Notes: generated from the sequence alone by a model not told the origin. A stretch of DNA of 64,000 nucleotides from Sphingobacterium corticibacterium (GCF_004208525.1 NZ_SGIT01000002.1:992001-1056000), one strand, 5' to 3'; counted from the first letter of the stretch, positions 52,959 through 61,805 are shown. Program-made: numbers and translations.

Positions 52959-53492
52959 GTGATTATACCGTTATTATCAAAATATCGTCTATTTGCATGC
53001 CTATCTACGATGGTAGGCATGCTTCTTTTTGTAAGCAGCTGTGTACGCCATTCGGAGATGCAATCCGGAGGGGCAGATTATCTACAAGGCGTGTGGATAC
53101 AGGATAGTATTCCCCATCAATCACAAATGATGGACTATACCCTACATGAATTTAAGTTTATTTGCGACTCGGTATACACGACCATGCGGGTGCGTGCTAA
53201 AATGCAACGTATTCCCGATTCCTGCTATAAAGACGGGTCGTGGACAGAATATGCAAGAGGTGTATACGTCATCCGTGGTGATAGCCTGATCGGCGAGGGT
53301 ATCTATACACGTCCTAACGGCAAATATAAAACATCTGGATGCTATAAAACTGGCACCTATCTGCCCCGCTATCGGATTGCCTATCACGATACCGACTCCC
53401 TTGTGTTAGAAAGCCGATATGACCAGCGACCTATCGTGTTGCGGAAAAAGCATGGTATTAAGTGTGTTCCTAAGAAGCGATGGGAAGATTGA
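52959..53492 (+). CDS. small lipoprotein of unknown function
   Basis: This 177-residue protein starts at a GTG with AAGGA just upstream and a lipobox (LFVSSC, about Cys28). The body is beta-rich: LQGVWIQDSIPHQSQM, YTLHEFKFICDSVYTTM, SGCYKTGTY, and ends RPIVLRKKHGIKCVPKKRWED. It lies 4 bp after fumC and is probably co-transcribed. The LQGVW opening and beta pattern suggest a lipocalin-like fold, which cannot be confirmed by eye. Confidence 0.75.
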   Translation: MIIPLLSKYRLFACLSTMVGMLLFVSSCVRHSEMQSGGADYLQGVWIQDSIPHQSQMMDYTLHEFKFICDSVYTTMRVRAKMQRIPDSCYKDGSWTEYARGVYVIRGDSLIGEGIYTRPNGKYKTSGCYKTGTYLPRYRIAYHDTDSLVLESRYDQRPIVLRKKHGIKCVPKKRWED

Positions 53493-53498
53493 TTTTCT

Positions 53499-53685
53499 TC
53501 TTCTTTTCCCTAGATGGAAAAGAAGCAAAAGATCACGACTTGTATAGTTTCGCTACCTTTTCTTGTCTATTTCGGAACAAAATAAACTCCCTTCGGTCAA
53601 ACAAATTTTGTTCTTTTCGAAATAGTCTTCGAAAAGCTGACCGCGAAACGATACGATGTCGATTTTAGCCCACGTACCGTGGGCT
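53499..53685. repeat. structured intergenic element: nested inverted repeats
   Basis: CTTCTTTTCC (53500-53509) pairs with GGAAAAGAAG (53516-53525). CGACTTGTATAGTTTCGC (53536-53553) is imperfectly complementary to 53643-53661. Inside that, CTATTTCGGAACAAAAT (53567-53583) pairs with 53605-53625 apart from a TTTT bulge. AGCCCACG (53667-53674) pairs with CGTGGGCT (53678-53685). No protein is encoded. It resembles a non-coding mobile repeat (MITE or REP-like) and, with repeat B, fills the 406-bp gap 53493-53898. Confidence 0.65.
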
Positions 53686-53785
53686 TAGGGTGTCTGTATT
53701 TACTTTACCTTTCTAAGTTAGGATTATCAAACAAAGGAATAACACGCTATACAAAATTGCATTATCCCTTATTAACATGAGGTGT

Positions 53786-53893
53786 CGCATCCGGATGTTT
53801 GAGGTATGCACAAACTCATCCTTAGTACTATCCATTATCTCAAATATCCGAAGCGACGATTTTTTTGGTTCTTTTTTGAGGGAAAAAAGAACG
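53786..53893 (+). repeat. dispersed repeat copy B, ending in a 10-bp hairpin
   Basis: This is homologous to 37870-38018, from TGTCGCATCCGGATGTTTGA through CATCCTTAGTACTATCC and ATCCGAAGCGACGATTTTTT to the hairpin GTTCTTTTTT (53869-53878) / AAAAAAGAAC (53884-53893). It lacks the ~50-bp insertion of copy A. It ends 6 bp before the stop of the telA-like gene on the other strand. Confidence 0.72.
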
Positions 53894-53898
53894 TAAAA

Positions 53899-55008
53899 CT
53901 ACGTTAATAAATTATTCTCATCCGTAGCAGACTTCAATATATGCGTCTTCAGCTCATTTTCGGATTGTAAAAGTTCCTGCTCTACAACTTTTCGTTTTTC
54001 CCTTCCTTCCCGCTGTATTTGAAGCACCTGATCTATCGTCGAGACAATGTCTTGGTTCGCCTTTTTGATGGTCTCTATATCGACAATACCGCGCTCTGTT
54101 TCTTTAGCAATATTGATGGTCGAGTCTTTCAACATCTCTGAATTACGTCGGAGCAATTCATTGGTCGCATCTGTAACCGCTTTTTGCGCCTCCAAAGCAC
54201 GTTGTGAATGCGCAATACCCAACGTCAACACCATCTGATTTTTCCACAACGGAATAGTATTGACAAGAGAAGACTGAATCTTTTCCATCAAGGAGGAACT
54301 GTTGTTCTGTATTAATCTAATTTGTGGAGCAGTTTGAAGAACCACCATACGTGTAAGCTTCAAATCATGGATTTTACGTTCAAAGCGCACCACATGCTGT
54401 TCCATATCTTTGTACGACTGAACCTTATGCTGATCGCCGGAAGCTTCAGCTTCCGCCTTTAATTGTGGTAGAGTAATGGCGTGAGCTTCCTGCAACTTCT
54501 CCTCTCCCGCTGCGATATATAGCGAAAGCTCTTTAAAATAGTTCTGGTTCTCCACAAAAAGCTTATCGAATATATGGACGTCTTTTGCCAAGTTTTTGTA
54601 ATGTCCTTCCAATTTAAGCTCTATCTGGTGAATGTTTTTCTCTACCGATTGGTACTCGGTACGCATGCGTTTTACTTTCTTCTTCAGGTTGTCAAAAAAA
54701 GGAATTAAGGGCTTTTTATTCAGATTCTCGTCAAAAGATTTAATGTCTGAGCGCAGGTTCAGTAAAATATCTTCTGCTCCCCCCATATCTTTGGTACGCA
54801 CTTGTTTTAGTATTTCGTTGGAAAAATTGCTGACTTTCGTCTGGCTCCCAACGCCGTACTGAATCACATCGGTAGTCGAAGTTAGGTTTATTTTTTCCTT
54901 ATATTGCTTTATCGCTGCCTTGTCTTCGTCAGAAAAATTTACGGATACATCTGTGCTTTTTTTGTTCTCTCCGTTATCATCGTATGTGGTCAGATCTAGA
55001 TTTGCCAT
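53899..55008 (-). CDS. TelA/toxic anion resistance-family protein
   Basis: This 369-residue soluble protein is almost fully helical and matches the TelA family (RTKDMGGAEDILLNLRSDIKSFD, TMVVLQTAPQIRLIQNNSSSLMEKIQSS, VNTIPLWKNQMVLTLGI). TelA was first linked to tellurite resistance but its cellular role is unsettled. It is 3 bp after the partner membrane gene; TelA genes elsewhere (for example yaaN in Bacillus) also pair with a membrane protein of the XpaC group. Confidence 0.9.
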   Translation of the reverse strand: MANLDLTTYDDNGENKKSTDVSVNFSDEDKAAIKQYKEKINLTSTTDVIQYGVGSQTKVSNFSNEILKQVRTKDMGGAEDILLNLRSDIKSFDENLNKKPLIPFFDNLKKKVKRMRTEYQSVEKNIHQIELKLEGHYKNLAKDVHIFDKLFVENQNYFKELSLYIAAGEEKLQEAHAITLPQLKAEAEASGDQHKVQSYKDMEQHVVRFERKIHDLKLTRMVVLQTAPQIRLIQNNSSSLMEKIQSSLVNTIPLWKNQMVLTLGIAHSQRALEAQKAVTDATNELLRRNSEMLKDSTINIAKETERGIVDIETIKKANQDIVSTIDQVLQIQREGREKRKVVEQELLQSENELKTHILKSATDENNLLT

Positions 55009-55011
55009 AAG

Positions 55012-55800
55012 TTAATCTTTTAATAGGTTTCTATTTTTTAATGTCTGTATATATACATCGGTTTCGGCCGATACATCCAAGATACCCGCTTTAAACTGAT
55101 TTGTCACCTCCTGTTCTATAGCTATCGTCGCTTTGGCAATCACTTCTTCCAATTTCTTTTTGGATTCTATCGCCACTTGGTTATTCAATTTTGAATTTTC
55201 AATTTCATCGTATTTCATCAACACGTTAACTACAGTGGAATGTCGGACAAGAAATTTCTCGGCTTCGATTTTATCGCGTTGTTCCAAGAGATGAAAAAGA
55301 TGGATAATTTTATCAATATTCTGATGTATTGTCCGATTGTCGATTGCCTTACGCCAATGCAGCAATCTTTCAATAAAGAGTTGAGGAGTATCCAATGTCG
55401 CTTGGGGCAACTCCTGCAATCTGCTTCGGGAAGATGCTGTCGGAATCCAGGCCAGTGGACGCACCTCGCCCAGCTCTAAGCGCTGTAAATAAGGCTTTGC
55501 TCGATTTAAGAGCAGCCCATTACCGACGATATAAGACGTCACATATCCGCCGAGTGTCAATAGCATACCTTGAGAAATAGCCCCAAAAAAATAAACGAAT
55601 GAAGCAAATAGCGCCAACTCCACCATCAAAAGTGCAATACCTGTAGCATACCAGGAACGAATCTTGCTTTTTTTGGCTTGGGATAACATGACAAAAGGAA
55701 AGATATGCACCGGAAAAGGAATAAACATGGCAATGGATATGAATGTCCATGTCAATTGCCGCAGTTCCCAGCGTTTTGGTTTTTTCGTTGCAAATCCCAT
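55012..55800 (-). CDS. membrane protein with XpaC-like helical region, TelA partner
   Basis: This 262-residue protein has three or four N-terminal hydrophobic segments (LTWTFISIAMFIPFPVHIFPFVML, GIALLMVELALFASFVYFFGA, GMLLTLGGYVTSYIVGNGLLL) and a soluble helical C-terminus (LLHWRKAIDNRTIHQNIDKIIHLFHLLEQRDK...). The C-terminal helices are reminiscent of XpaC. Together with TelA it forms a two-gene unit, so it likely recruits or works with TelA at the membrane. The XpaC link is inferred from context and helical pattern only. Confidence 0.7.
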   Translation of the reverse strand: MGFATKKPKRWELRQLTWTFISIAMFIPFPVHIFPFVMLSQAKKSKIRSWYATGIALLMVELALFASFVYFFGAISQGMLLTLGGYVTSYIVGNGLLLNRAKPYLQRLELGEVRPLAWIPTASSRSRLQELPQATLDTPQLFIERLLHWRKAIDNRTIHQNIDKIIHLFHLLEQRDKIEAEKFLVRHSTVVNVLMKYDEIENSKLNNQVAIESKKKLEEVIAKATIAIEQEVTNQFKAGILDVSAETDVYIQTLKNRNLLKD

Positions 55801-55866
55801 GTTGCAATTTACTTATTTTTCATTAAAAAAAATTGTTTATTCGTGAGCGTCTGTCCTCCATTAGCT

Positions 55867-57066
55867 TCATAAGCTTGCTACACTCCTCCTCCCCAACAAA
55901 ACATGTGCAACAAAAGCTAAAACACTAAAAAGCGTACCGACAAAACAGACCCCCGCCCAACCAGCATATTGCCAACAAATAGCGCCCAGATAGGTCCCTA
56001 AAGATCCTCCAATAAAGTAGCTGACCATGTAAACCGTATTCAACCGATTGGTAGCATTGATAGGTAACGCAAAAAAATCAGATTGATTCATAATATGAGA
56101 ACTCTGTAATCCCAGATCAATCAAGATAATGCCTATAATTAAACCCCAATAGCTATATCCGCCAAAGTAGATAAATACCCAACTCAGCAGTAATATCAAC
56201 AACGCATAATAAATCAATTGGTATCGGGTAAACCGCTGTGCTAATCTCCCCACAAAAGCAGCGGCCAAGGCGCCTACAGCACCAATTAAACCGAACCCAC
56301 CAACTATCGATGAACCCGCATGAAAAGGCTCTCCTTCCATATGGAAGACAAGTGTTGTAAAAACCGCAGACATAGCACCAAATCCCATAGCACCACGGAA
56401 CGACGCAAGCTGCAGAACAGGCTGGGTCTTAGCCAACTGCCATACCGACTGCATCAATGAGCCATAGGACCCCTCAAAATTAGGGCGTAAATCCGGCAGA
56501 TAAAGATAGACCAACAACCAAGCTATGATCATCATCCCAGCGGCTATTTCAAACATTGTCCGCCATCCCCACAGTTCACCAACCACACCGCTGAAAAAAC
56601 GTGACAACAATATACCGATCAACAACCCAGACATGACCATACCAATGTTGACTGATTTTTTCTCCGGGCTAGAAAGCTCCGCCGCCATAGGCACAAATAA
56701 CTGCGGAATTACGGAGGTAACACCGATCAAAAAACTAGCGATAAAAAGTCCATTTAGCTGTTGGGCAAATGCCATAAATAACAACGCGAGAATAACGAGT
56801 GCCAAATCTGTTAATATTAGCCTCTTACGCCATAATTTATCACCCAACGGCACAATGAACAGCAAGCCACAAGCATATCCTATTTGGGTCAGCACAGCAA
56901 TTTTACTCACACTACTTTCACTTACCTCAAAATCCGCAGCGATCAATCCCAAAAGTGGCTGATTATAATAGTTATTAGCCACCACCAAACCAGACAATAC
57001 CGCCATTAGCCACAATATAGTCGATGTAAGTTGAGGGTTCTTGGTGTCTTCTTGCATATCTTTCAT
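55867..57066 (-). CDS. major facilitator superfamily transporter (drug/sugar efflux type)
   Basis: The ATG at 57066 gives 399 residues; an earlier TTG frame runs into a terminator. Twelve hydrophobic segments are visible, from LWLMAVLSGLVVANNYYNQPLLGLIAADF, a signature of a common MFS efflux group, to CFVGTLFSVLAFVAHVLLG. The N-terminal loop GDKLWRKRLILTDL fits the A motif. Substrate unknown; MFS exporters of this type (YfcJ/YttB-like) usually export small organic molecules. Confidence 0.88.
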   Translation of the reverse strand: MKDMQEDTKNPQLTSTILWLMAVLSGLVVANNYYNQPLLGLIAADFEVSESSVSKIAVLTQIGYACGLLFIVPLGDKLWRKRLILTDLALVILALLFMAFAQQLNGLFIASFLIGVTSVIPQLFVPMAAELSSPEKKSVNIGMVMSGLLIGILLSRFFSGVVGELWGWRTMFEIAAGMMIIAWLLVYLYLPDLRPNFEGSYGSLMQSVWQLAKTQPVLQLASFRGAMGFGAMSAVFTTLVFHMEGEPFHAGSSIVGGFGLIGAVGALAAAFVGRLAQRFTRYQLIYYALLILLLSWVFIYFGGYSYWGLIIGIILIDLGLQSSHIMNQSDFFALPINATNRLNTVYMVSYFIGGSLGTYLGAICWQYAGWAGVCFVGTLFSVLAFVAHVLLGRRSVASL

Positions 57067-57090
57067 TCGAATCAACGCAAACTTAACCAA

Positions 57091-57122
57091 TAAAAAAAAA
57101 GCCCGCAATGTATGCGAGCTCT
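57091..57122 (-). terminator. terminator after the NlpE-like gene
   Basis: On the minus strand AGCTCGCA and TGCGGGCT form an 8-bp stem with one G-T pair and a 5-base loop, followed by a nine-T run (57091-57099 as A on plus). It ends the NlpE-like gene 22 bp after its stop. Confidence 0.85.
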
Positions 57123-57143
57123 ACTATGATATTTTGACAATAA

Positions 57144-57581
57144 TTACATCTGCTTTATATATATATAATGTTCTGCTAAATCTCCGGTGATTTCTTTCCC
57201 CTCTTGATCTAATTGAAACAGCCTATTTTCGCCCACTTTAAGCTTAACGTCTGTATCTTTTCCCTTTAAATACACAACAGAACCGTTATTTTGCCACACG
57301 AATGTCCCCTTGTCGTCAAACTTCGTATCCCTTTCTAAATATTCGCTACTTATTTGGAATGTTTCATTTTCATGGAGAACCAATACTGTCTTAATACCAG
57401 GACAATCGGCGCAAGGCAAGATGGCTTCATACGTTCCCATCCAATCAACGGAATTTTGGGAATTATGAGCTGGGTCTTCCAACGAATCTATTCCTTCTTC
57501 CGAGCTCGTTTGCGAGTTATTAGGCGATGTGCAGGCTAAAAAAGCAAATACGGCTAATGCCACATAAAATAATTTCTTCAT
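57144..57581 (-). CDS. NlpE-like copper-resistance lipoprotein
   Basis: This 145-residue lipoprotein (LAVFAFLACTS) has the NlpE N-terminal domain: WMGTYEAILPCADCPGIKTVLVLHENETF, with the CxxC that lies at the start of NlpE. In E. coli NlpE signals envelope or copper stress. It is shorter than E. coli NlpE (~230) and lacks the C-terminal domain, as is usual in Bacteroidota. A terminator follows it. Confidence 0.9.
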   Translation of the reverse strand: MKKLFYVALAVFAFLACTSPNNSQTSSEEGIDSLEDPAHNSQNSVDWMGTYEAILPCADCPGIKTVLVLHENETFQISSEYLERDTKFDDKGTFVWQNNGSVVYLKGKDTDVKLKVGENRLFQLDQEGKEITGDLAEHYIYIKQM

Positions 57582-57643
57582 GACTTTTTTAGTATTTATC
57601 GCAAATATTGCACCATCCTTTCCTTAACATTCCATGTCGCATC

Positions 57644-58207
57644 TCACTCCTCCCAACGAATCTTCTCGGTTATGGGTGATCTTACGGGTTCACGTGATTC
57701 ACTGTTATGATGCCCCATATAGAAAAGCCCGACACACCGTTGGTTGTCTTCTAAATTCAAGAACGACCCTAGATGATTAATAAGCCCCGGTGAAGCCCAA
57801 TAGCCTCCAATGTGGAGCGAATGCGCCGCCAACCACATATTCTGCACGGCACAGGCTGTAGCCGCTAATTCCTCCCACTCCGGAAGTTCACCCGTGTAAT
57901 TCACAATAATGGCGATCGCTACATTAGACATTGTCGCTTTCTTTGCCATATTTTGCTCCGCCAATTCCACATATTTTTCGACAGGTGTTATTTCCTTATA
58001 AATCCGGCTTAGCTCTGCGCCCAAGCGATTCAATCCATCTTTTTGAAAGATCACAAAACGCCACGGTTGTGTGCGTTTATGGGTAGGCGCAGCGTTGGCG
58101 GCTTCCAAAATAGTAAGAATATCCTCTCTGGAGATATCTTCGGCAGTAAAACTATTCTGGTTTACTGTCCTCCGGCTGTGAATAGCCTTTAATACTTCGT
58201 TCTTCAT
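57644..58207 (-). CDS. nitroreductase-family FMN oxidoreductase
   Basis: This 187-residue protein has the nitroreductase fold: HSRRTVNQNSFTAEDISREDIL (phosphate contact), APTHKRTQPWRFVIFQ, ATACAVQNMWLAAHSLHIGGYW and GLFYMGHH. Length and motifs fit the YdjA-like subgroup that uses FMN and NAD(P)H. The substrate is unknown. Confidence 0.92.
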   Translation of the reverse strand: MKNEVLKAIHSRRTVNQNSFTAEDISREDILTILEAANAAPTHKRTQPWRFVIFQKDGLNRLGAELSRIYKEITPVEKYVELAEQNMAKKATMSNVAIAIIVNYTGELPEWEELAATACAVQNMWLAAHSLHIGGYWASPGLINHLGSFLNLEDNQRCVGLFYMGHHNSESREPVRSPITEKIRWEE

Positions 58208-58269
58208 TCGTATAATTATCTATGCGTGTAAATCTCCATTGTATAGATGAGCTCGTTACACTCGGTTGT

Positions 58270-59538
58270 TTATTTTCCTCCCCTTTCTTCCCATACATTG
58301 GCGATATGCAAAATGGTCAACACCGCTTTTTCCATATCTTGTCTGCTGACCCACTCCATTTTACCATGGAAAGCATGACCGCCGGCAAATACGTTCGGAC
58401 AGGGCAGCCCCATAAATGAAAGCCGCGAGCCATCCGTACCACCGCGTATACTTCTCCGTTCGGGTGCTAGCCCGACACGTTCAATAGCTTCCAGACCAAC
58501 CTCCATAATCTCGGGATGCTGATCAAGCACCTCTTTCATATTTCGATATTGTTCTTTAACATCAAATGCATAAGTCACTCCCGGGTAGCGCTTCACCACA
58601 TTTTCAACAATACGTTGTAATATGGCTTCGTATTCGGTCAATTTAGCGGTATCGTGGTCTCTGATAATAAAATTGATTTCAGCTTTGTCTACTCCGCCGT
58701 TTATTTCCGTTGGATGTACAAAACCTTCCTTCCCTGCAGTTGTTTCGGGTGATAATTTATCTTTTGGCAAATCCGCAATGATGTCGGCCGCAACTTTCAG
58801 CGCACTAACCATTTTCCCTTTGGCAAAACCGGGATGTACGGATATTCCTTGAATAACGATATGTACCCCATCTGCCGAAAAAGTCTCATCTTCAATAGTA
58901 CCCACTCTTTCTCCATCTATCGTGTAGCCAAACTGCGCGCCCAATTTTTTCAAGTCCACATATTCAACTCCTTGCCCAACCTCTTCATCGGGTGTAAATA
59001 ACAATTTGATTTCACCGTGCTTTATCTCGGGATGGTTCATCAACAAACGCGCGGCATCCATAATCTCGGCTACACCAGCTTTATCGTCTGCTCCGAGCAG
59101 TGTGGTACCACTGGCGGTAATAATATCATGGCCTAATTGATGCTGCAGATCGGGATGTTCATGGTATTTAATAATAACAGACGGATCATCCGGTAATACG
59201 ATATCTTGGCCTTGATAATCCGTATGCACGAGAGGTTTCACATCTTTTCCCGAACAATCCGGCGAAGTGTCCACATGGGAACAAAAACAAATAACCGGCA
59301 CTTCCTTAGCTGTATTCGACGAAATAGTTGCATAAACATAGCCGTATTCATCAAGATGTGCATCCGTTATTCCCATTTGCTGTAATTCTGACACTAAAAT
59401 CCTACTTAAATCCTTTTGCTTTTCTGTAGAAGGAAAGGAAGTTGCATGGGGATCAGACGCTGTATCAATCTGTACGTAGCGTATAAAACGTTCCGCTACC
59501 TGAAAATCGGTTATATTATTTATATCAAAATTATTCAT
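58270..59538 (-). CDS. pepT: peptidase T (tripeptidase)
   Basis: This 422-residue M20 metallopeptidase has the zinc ligands: His in CFCSHVDTSPD, Asp in LGADDKAGVAEI, Glu pair in TPDEEVGQGVE, Asp in TIDGERVGT and His in FAGGHAFHGKMEWV. GGTDGSRLSFMGLP is the PepT hallmark near the C-terminus. It removes the N-terminal residue from tripeptides in the cytoplasm. The length agrees with the family. Confidence 0.96.
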   Translation of the reverse strand: MNNFDINNITDFQVAERFIRYVQIDTASDPHATSFPSTEKQKDLSRILVSELQQMGITDAHLDEYGYVYATISSNTAKEVPVICFCSHVDTSPDCSGKDVKPLVHTDYQGQDIVLPDDPSVIIKYHEHPDLQHQLGHDIITASGTTLLGADDKAGVAEIMDAARLLMNHPEIKHGEIKLLFTPDEEVGQGVEYVDLKKLGAQFGYTIDGERVGTIEDETFSADGVHIVIQGISVHPGFAKGKMVSALKVAADIIADLPKDKLSPETTAGKEGFVHPTEINGGVDKAEINFIIRDHDTAKLTEYEAILQRIVENVVKRYPGVTYAFDVKEQYRNMKEVLDQHPEIMEVGLEAIERVGLAPERRSIRGGTDGSRLSFMGLPCPNVFAGGHAFHGKMEWVSRQDMEKAVLTILHIANVWEERGGK

Positions 59539-59741
59539 ACGTAATATAATCTATCTTTTAATGGTCATATGGAATATCCAGATTATTTTAATTGTGTTTT
59601 GTTAAACATGGATATTTCATTCAAACCTGTAATTATCGTTCAAAGGTAGAAAGTTTTGCAGTTTTTTCATCCAAATAAATTGTTCTTTAAGGTGATGAAG
59701 CTATCAGGTTTATTCATAGAGCATATGTTTTAAGCGGCATT

Positions 59742-59763
59742 CATGAGCTCACTTCGTTCGGTT
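59742..59763. repeat. copy of a 22-bp repeat seen in dispersed repeat A
   Basis: CATGAGCTCACTTCGTTCGG and two more bases match 37969-37990 at 21 of 22 positions. It lies in the spacer 59539-59832, which holds no other gene. Confidence 0.6.
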
Positions 59764-59780
59764 ATTCTTCCCTTGTTTGG

Positions 59781-59811
59781 TTTGAATAAACCGGATGGTT
59801 TTCTAAATTTG
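59781..59811 (+). promoter_or_regulatory. Bacteroidota-type promoter, TTTG-N19-TAAATTTG
   Basis: TTTG at 59781-59784 and TAAATTTG at 59804-59811 are separated by exactly 19 bp, the consensus -33/-7 arrangement of the phylum. It predicts a start about 59815, 18 bp before the ATG of the WG-repeat gene. Confidence 0.75.
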
Positions 59812-59832
59812 CAGCCTAATTACACAACATCT

Positions 59833-61296
59833 ATGCATAGAAGTATATTGGCTCTAATGTTGAGTTTCTCCCTTTCTGCCGCTTATTCACAGGAGAAACT
59901 TTTTAAAATTGACTACAAACTCGCTCTTTCCCCAGAAACATTTACACAAGCTGACACAGCAGAAGACGATTCTCTTGCCTTGTTAGCCGCATTGGCAGCA
60001 GCATTCGGTGAGGATGATACGCCACAAGTGCAAGCTTGGGTAAATCCAACTTTTATTCGGGTGGAGACACAGGGTATTATGCAGAATAACCAAATCCAAA
60101 TCACCAACCGCAACACAGATGATTCCTATACGCTCTATCCTTCTATGCACGCGTATACCAAAACCGCCGACGCAACCGATAAAGTGCATATCCACGAAAC
60201 CGAAGATGATTTTGTTGTTACCAGTACGGCCGATCTCCCTATACGCTTCATCGCTGACACCGGCAAGACCATCGCCGGCTTACCATGTAAGTTAGCCGTT
60301 TTAGAATTTGACACAGATGAATTTGACAATTCTCTCACACAAGATGCAAGAATAGAAATATGGTATAACGAAAGCGTGCCGTCTTTATACTGGGGAGAAT
60401 ATGCATATCTCAAAAATATCCCCGGCGCAGCACTGTATATCGGTGCTTTTGGAGTGGGCATTGAAGCCAGCGCCGTAAATGAAATTGATTTTGACGCAAC
60501 GCTCTTTGAGATCCCTGAAGACTACATCTTACAAGAAGATATTTATGCCCTTAGCTTCTTCGATGTGCCGCTAGGTCACGATTTATATGCGTTCCAGGAT
60601 TCAACAAGCCACTTTATCGGTATCCGGGACGACAACCAACAGGTCATCGTAGCACCAAAATACGGTTCTATCAATGAATTTATAGGCACACATGCCGTTG
60701 TCACAAATCCGGAGTTCCAATACGGTATCATTGATACCGAAGGGCGGGAAGTTATCCCTTGTGAATGGGAATACCTGGCGCTAGATCCCGAGATGGAGAT
60801 CATTTTCTTTTCTACAGATGGAAAAACCGGTGTTATGGATTACAATCAACACGTGCTTATTCCAGCTCAATACGATCATATCTCCTTCTTTTCAAAGGGC
60901 AACGCCTTATTTTCCCAAGATGGTAAAACGGGACTACTAGATTTAGATGGCAAAGTCGTTTTACCCGCAGTTTTCGAAACCATCATGGAATATGACGAGA
61001 GCCACATCATCATCATCGAAAATGAGCGGTACTATGTTGTGGATATGCAATCTCGGCAAAAAACCACGACAGGATACGATTACCTATTGTTGGCAAATGA
61101 AGGTGATCTTGTAATAGCCCTTCAGGACAACAAATATGGCTACATCACGAAAGATGGCAAAACAGCTATTCCTTTTAAATATGAATATGCGACACCATTT
61201 TACGACGGTATAGCAGCCGTGAATGAAACCGAAGATGGGGATGTACTGTATATCAACACAAAAGGGGAGTACGTGCAGGTTCAGGAAAGCGAATAA
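59833..61296 (+). CDS. secreted WG-repeat protein
   Basis: The ATG at 59833 gives 487 residues with a signal peptide (LALMLSFSLSAAYSQ); the frame upstream crosses a promoter and is unlikely. Residues ~16-225 resemble the GLPGLI-type domain (IKYKLALSPETF..., FIADTGKTIAGLPCKLAVL, IEIWYNESVPSLYWGEYA). The C-terminal half contains WG repeats: YGIIDTEGREVIPCEWEYLAL, TGVMDYNQHVLIPAQYDHI, TGLLDLDGKVVLPAVFETI and YGYITKDGKTAIPFKYEYA. WG repeats form beta-propeller-like surface proteins of mostly unknown role. It ends in a terminator. Confidence 0.85.
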   Translation: MHRSILALMLSFSLSAAYSQEKLFKIDYKLALSPETFTQADTAEDDSLALLAALAAAFGEDDTPQVQAWVNPTFIRVETQGIMQNNQIQITNRNTDDSYTLYPSMHAYTKTADATDKVHIHETEDDFVVTSTADLPIRFIADTGKTIAGLPCKLAVLEFDTDEFDNSLTQDARIEIWYNESVPSLYWGEYAYLKNIPGAALYIGAFGVGIEASAVNEIDFDATLFEIPEDYILQEDIYALSFFDVPLGHDLYAFQDSTSHFIGIRDDNQQVIVAPKYGSINEFIGTHAVVTNPEFQYGIIDTEGREVIPCEWEYLALDPEMEIIFFSTDGKTGVMDYNQHVLIPAQYDHISFFSKGNALFSQDGKTGLLDLDGKVVLPAVFETIMEYDESHIIIIENERYYVVDMQSRQKTTTGYDYLLLANEGDLVIALQDNKYGYITKDGKTAIPFKYEYATPFYDGIAAVNETEDGDVLYINTKGEYVQVQESE

Positions 61297-61324
61297 TACG
61301 TAAATAACCCGTGATATTTAATCA

Positions 61325-61350
61325 AAAGGGTGGCTATATGACCACTCTTT
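61325..61350 (+). terminator. terminator after the WG-repeat gene
   Basis: AAAGGGTGG (61325-61333) pairs with CCACTCTTT (61342-61350) with a G-T pair, followed by T bases. Confidence 0.7.
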
Positions 61351-61352
61351 CT

Positions 61353-61360
61353 TATTTTTG
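61353..61360 (+). promoter_or_regulatory. putative -7 element (TATTTTTG)
   Basis: TATTTTTG matches TAnnTTTG and ends 4 bp before the next ATG, so its mRNA would be nearly leaderless. The bases also form the T run of the preceding terminator. Confidence 0.4.
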
Positions 61361-61364
61361 ATGC

Positions 61365-61805
61365 ATGACCAACAAGTCTTTTCATATAGCGACACTGCAT
61401 CGCGGGCGATATATGTTGCTCCTTCTGACTGGTGTTTGCGTGGTTACTGCCATCGCTTCCCGACTTCCTATATCTGAAATCGTTAAGATTCTTGTCGTGT
61501 TGGTTAGTCTGCCGCTATTAATTTTCTGTAGCACGAAATGGAGCAAAAACAATTCGGTATGGACGATACAAGGCGGAAATATCGTGATACGATTTAAGAA
61601 CCAACAAGAGGATTCTTTCCCATTGGACAATATTAAGTATCTACGTAATGTACCTCGATCCGGCGGTAACCTTATTATGTTTTTTTTTAAAAAGGGCAAA
61701 ACACCTCAAAGATACTGGCGCAATAAATTATTTGAGAAAGCCGATGACCTCAACGCACTGGTCCACGCCATAAGAGAAGAGGGCGTCGAATATTATTATA
61801 TGTAG
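61365..61805 (+). CDS. small membrane protein, PH-like domain (hypothetical)
   Basis: This 146-residue protein has two N-terminal membrane helices (YMLLLLTGVCVVTAIAS, IVKILVVLVSLPLLIF) and a soluble C-terminus (VWTIQGGNIVIRFKNQQEDSFPLDNIKYLRNVP, KKGKTPQRYW) with the pattern of bacterial PH-like domains. The next gene begins immediately after its stop, so the two are probably co-transcribed. Function unknown. Confidence 0.75.
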   Translation: MTNKSFHIATLHRGRYMLLLLTGVCVVTAIASRLPISEIVKILVVLVSLPLLIFCSTKWSKNNSVWTIQGGNIVIRFKNQQEDSFPLDNIKYLRNVPRSGGNLIMFFFKKGKTPQRYWRNKLFEKADDLNALVHAIREEGVEYYYM

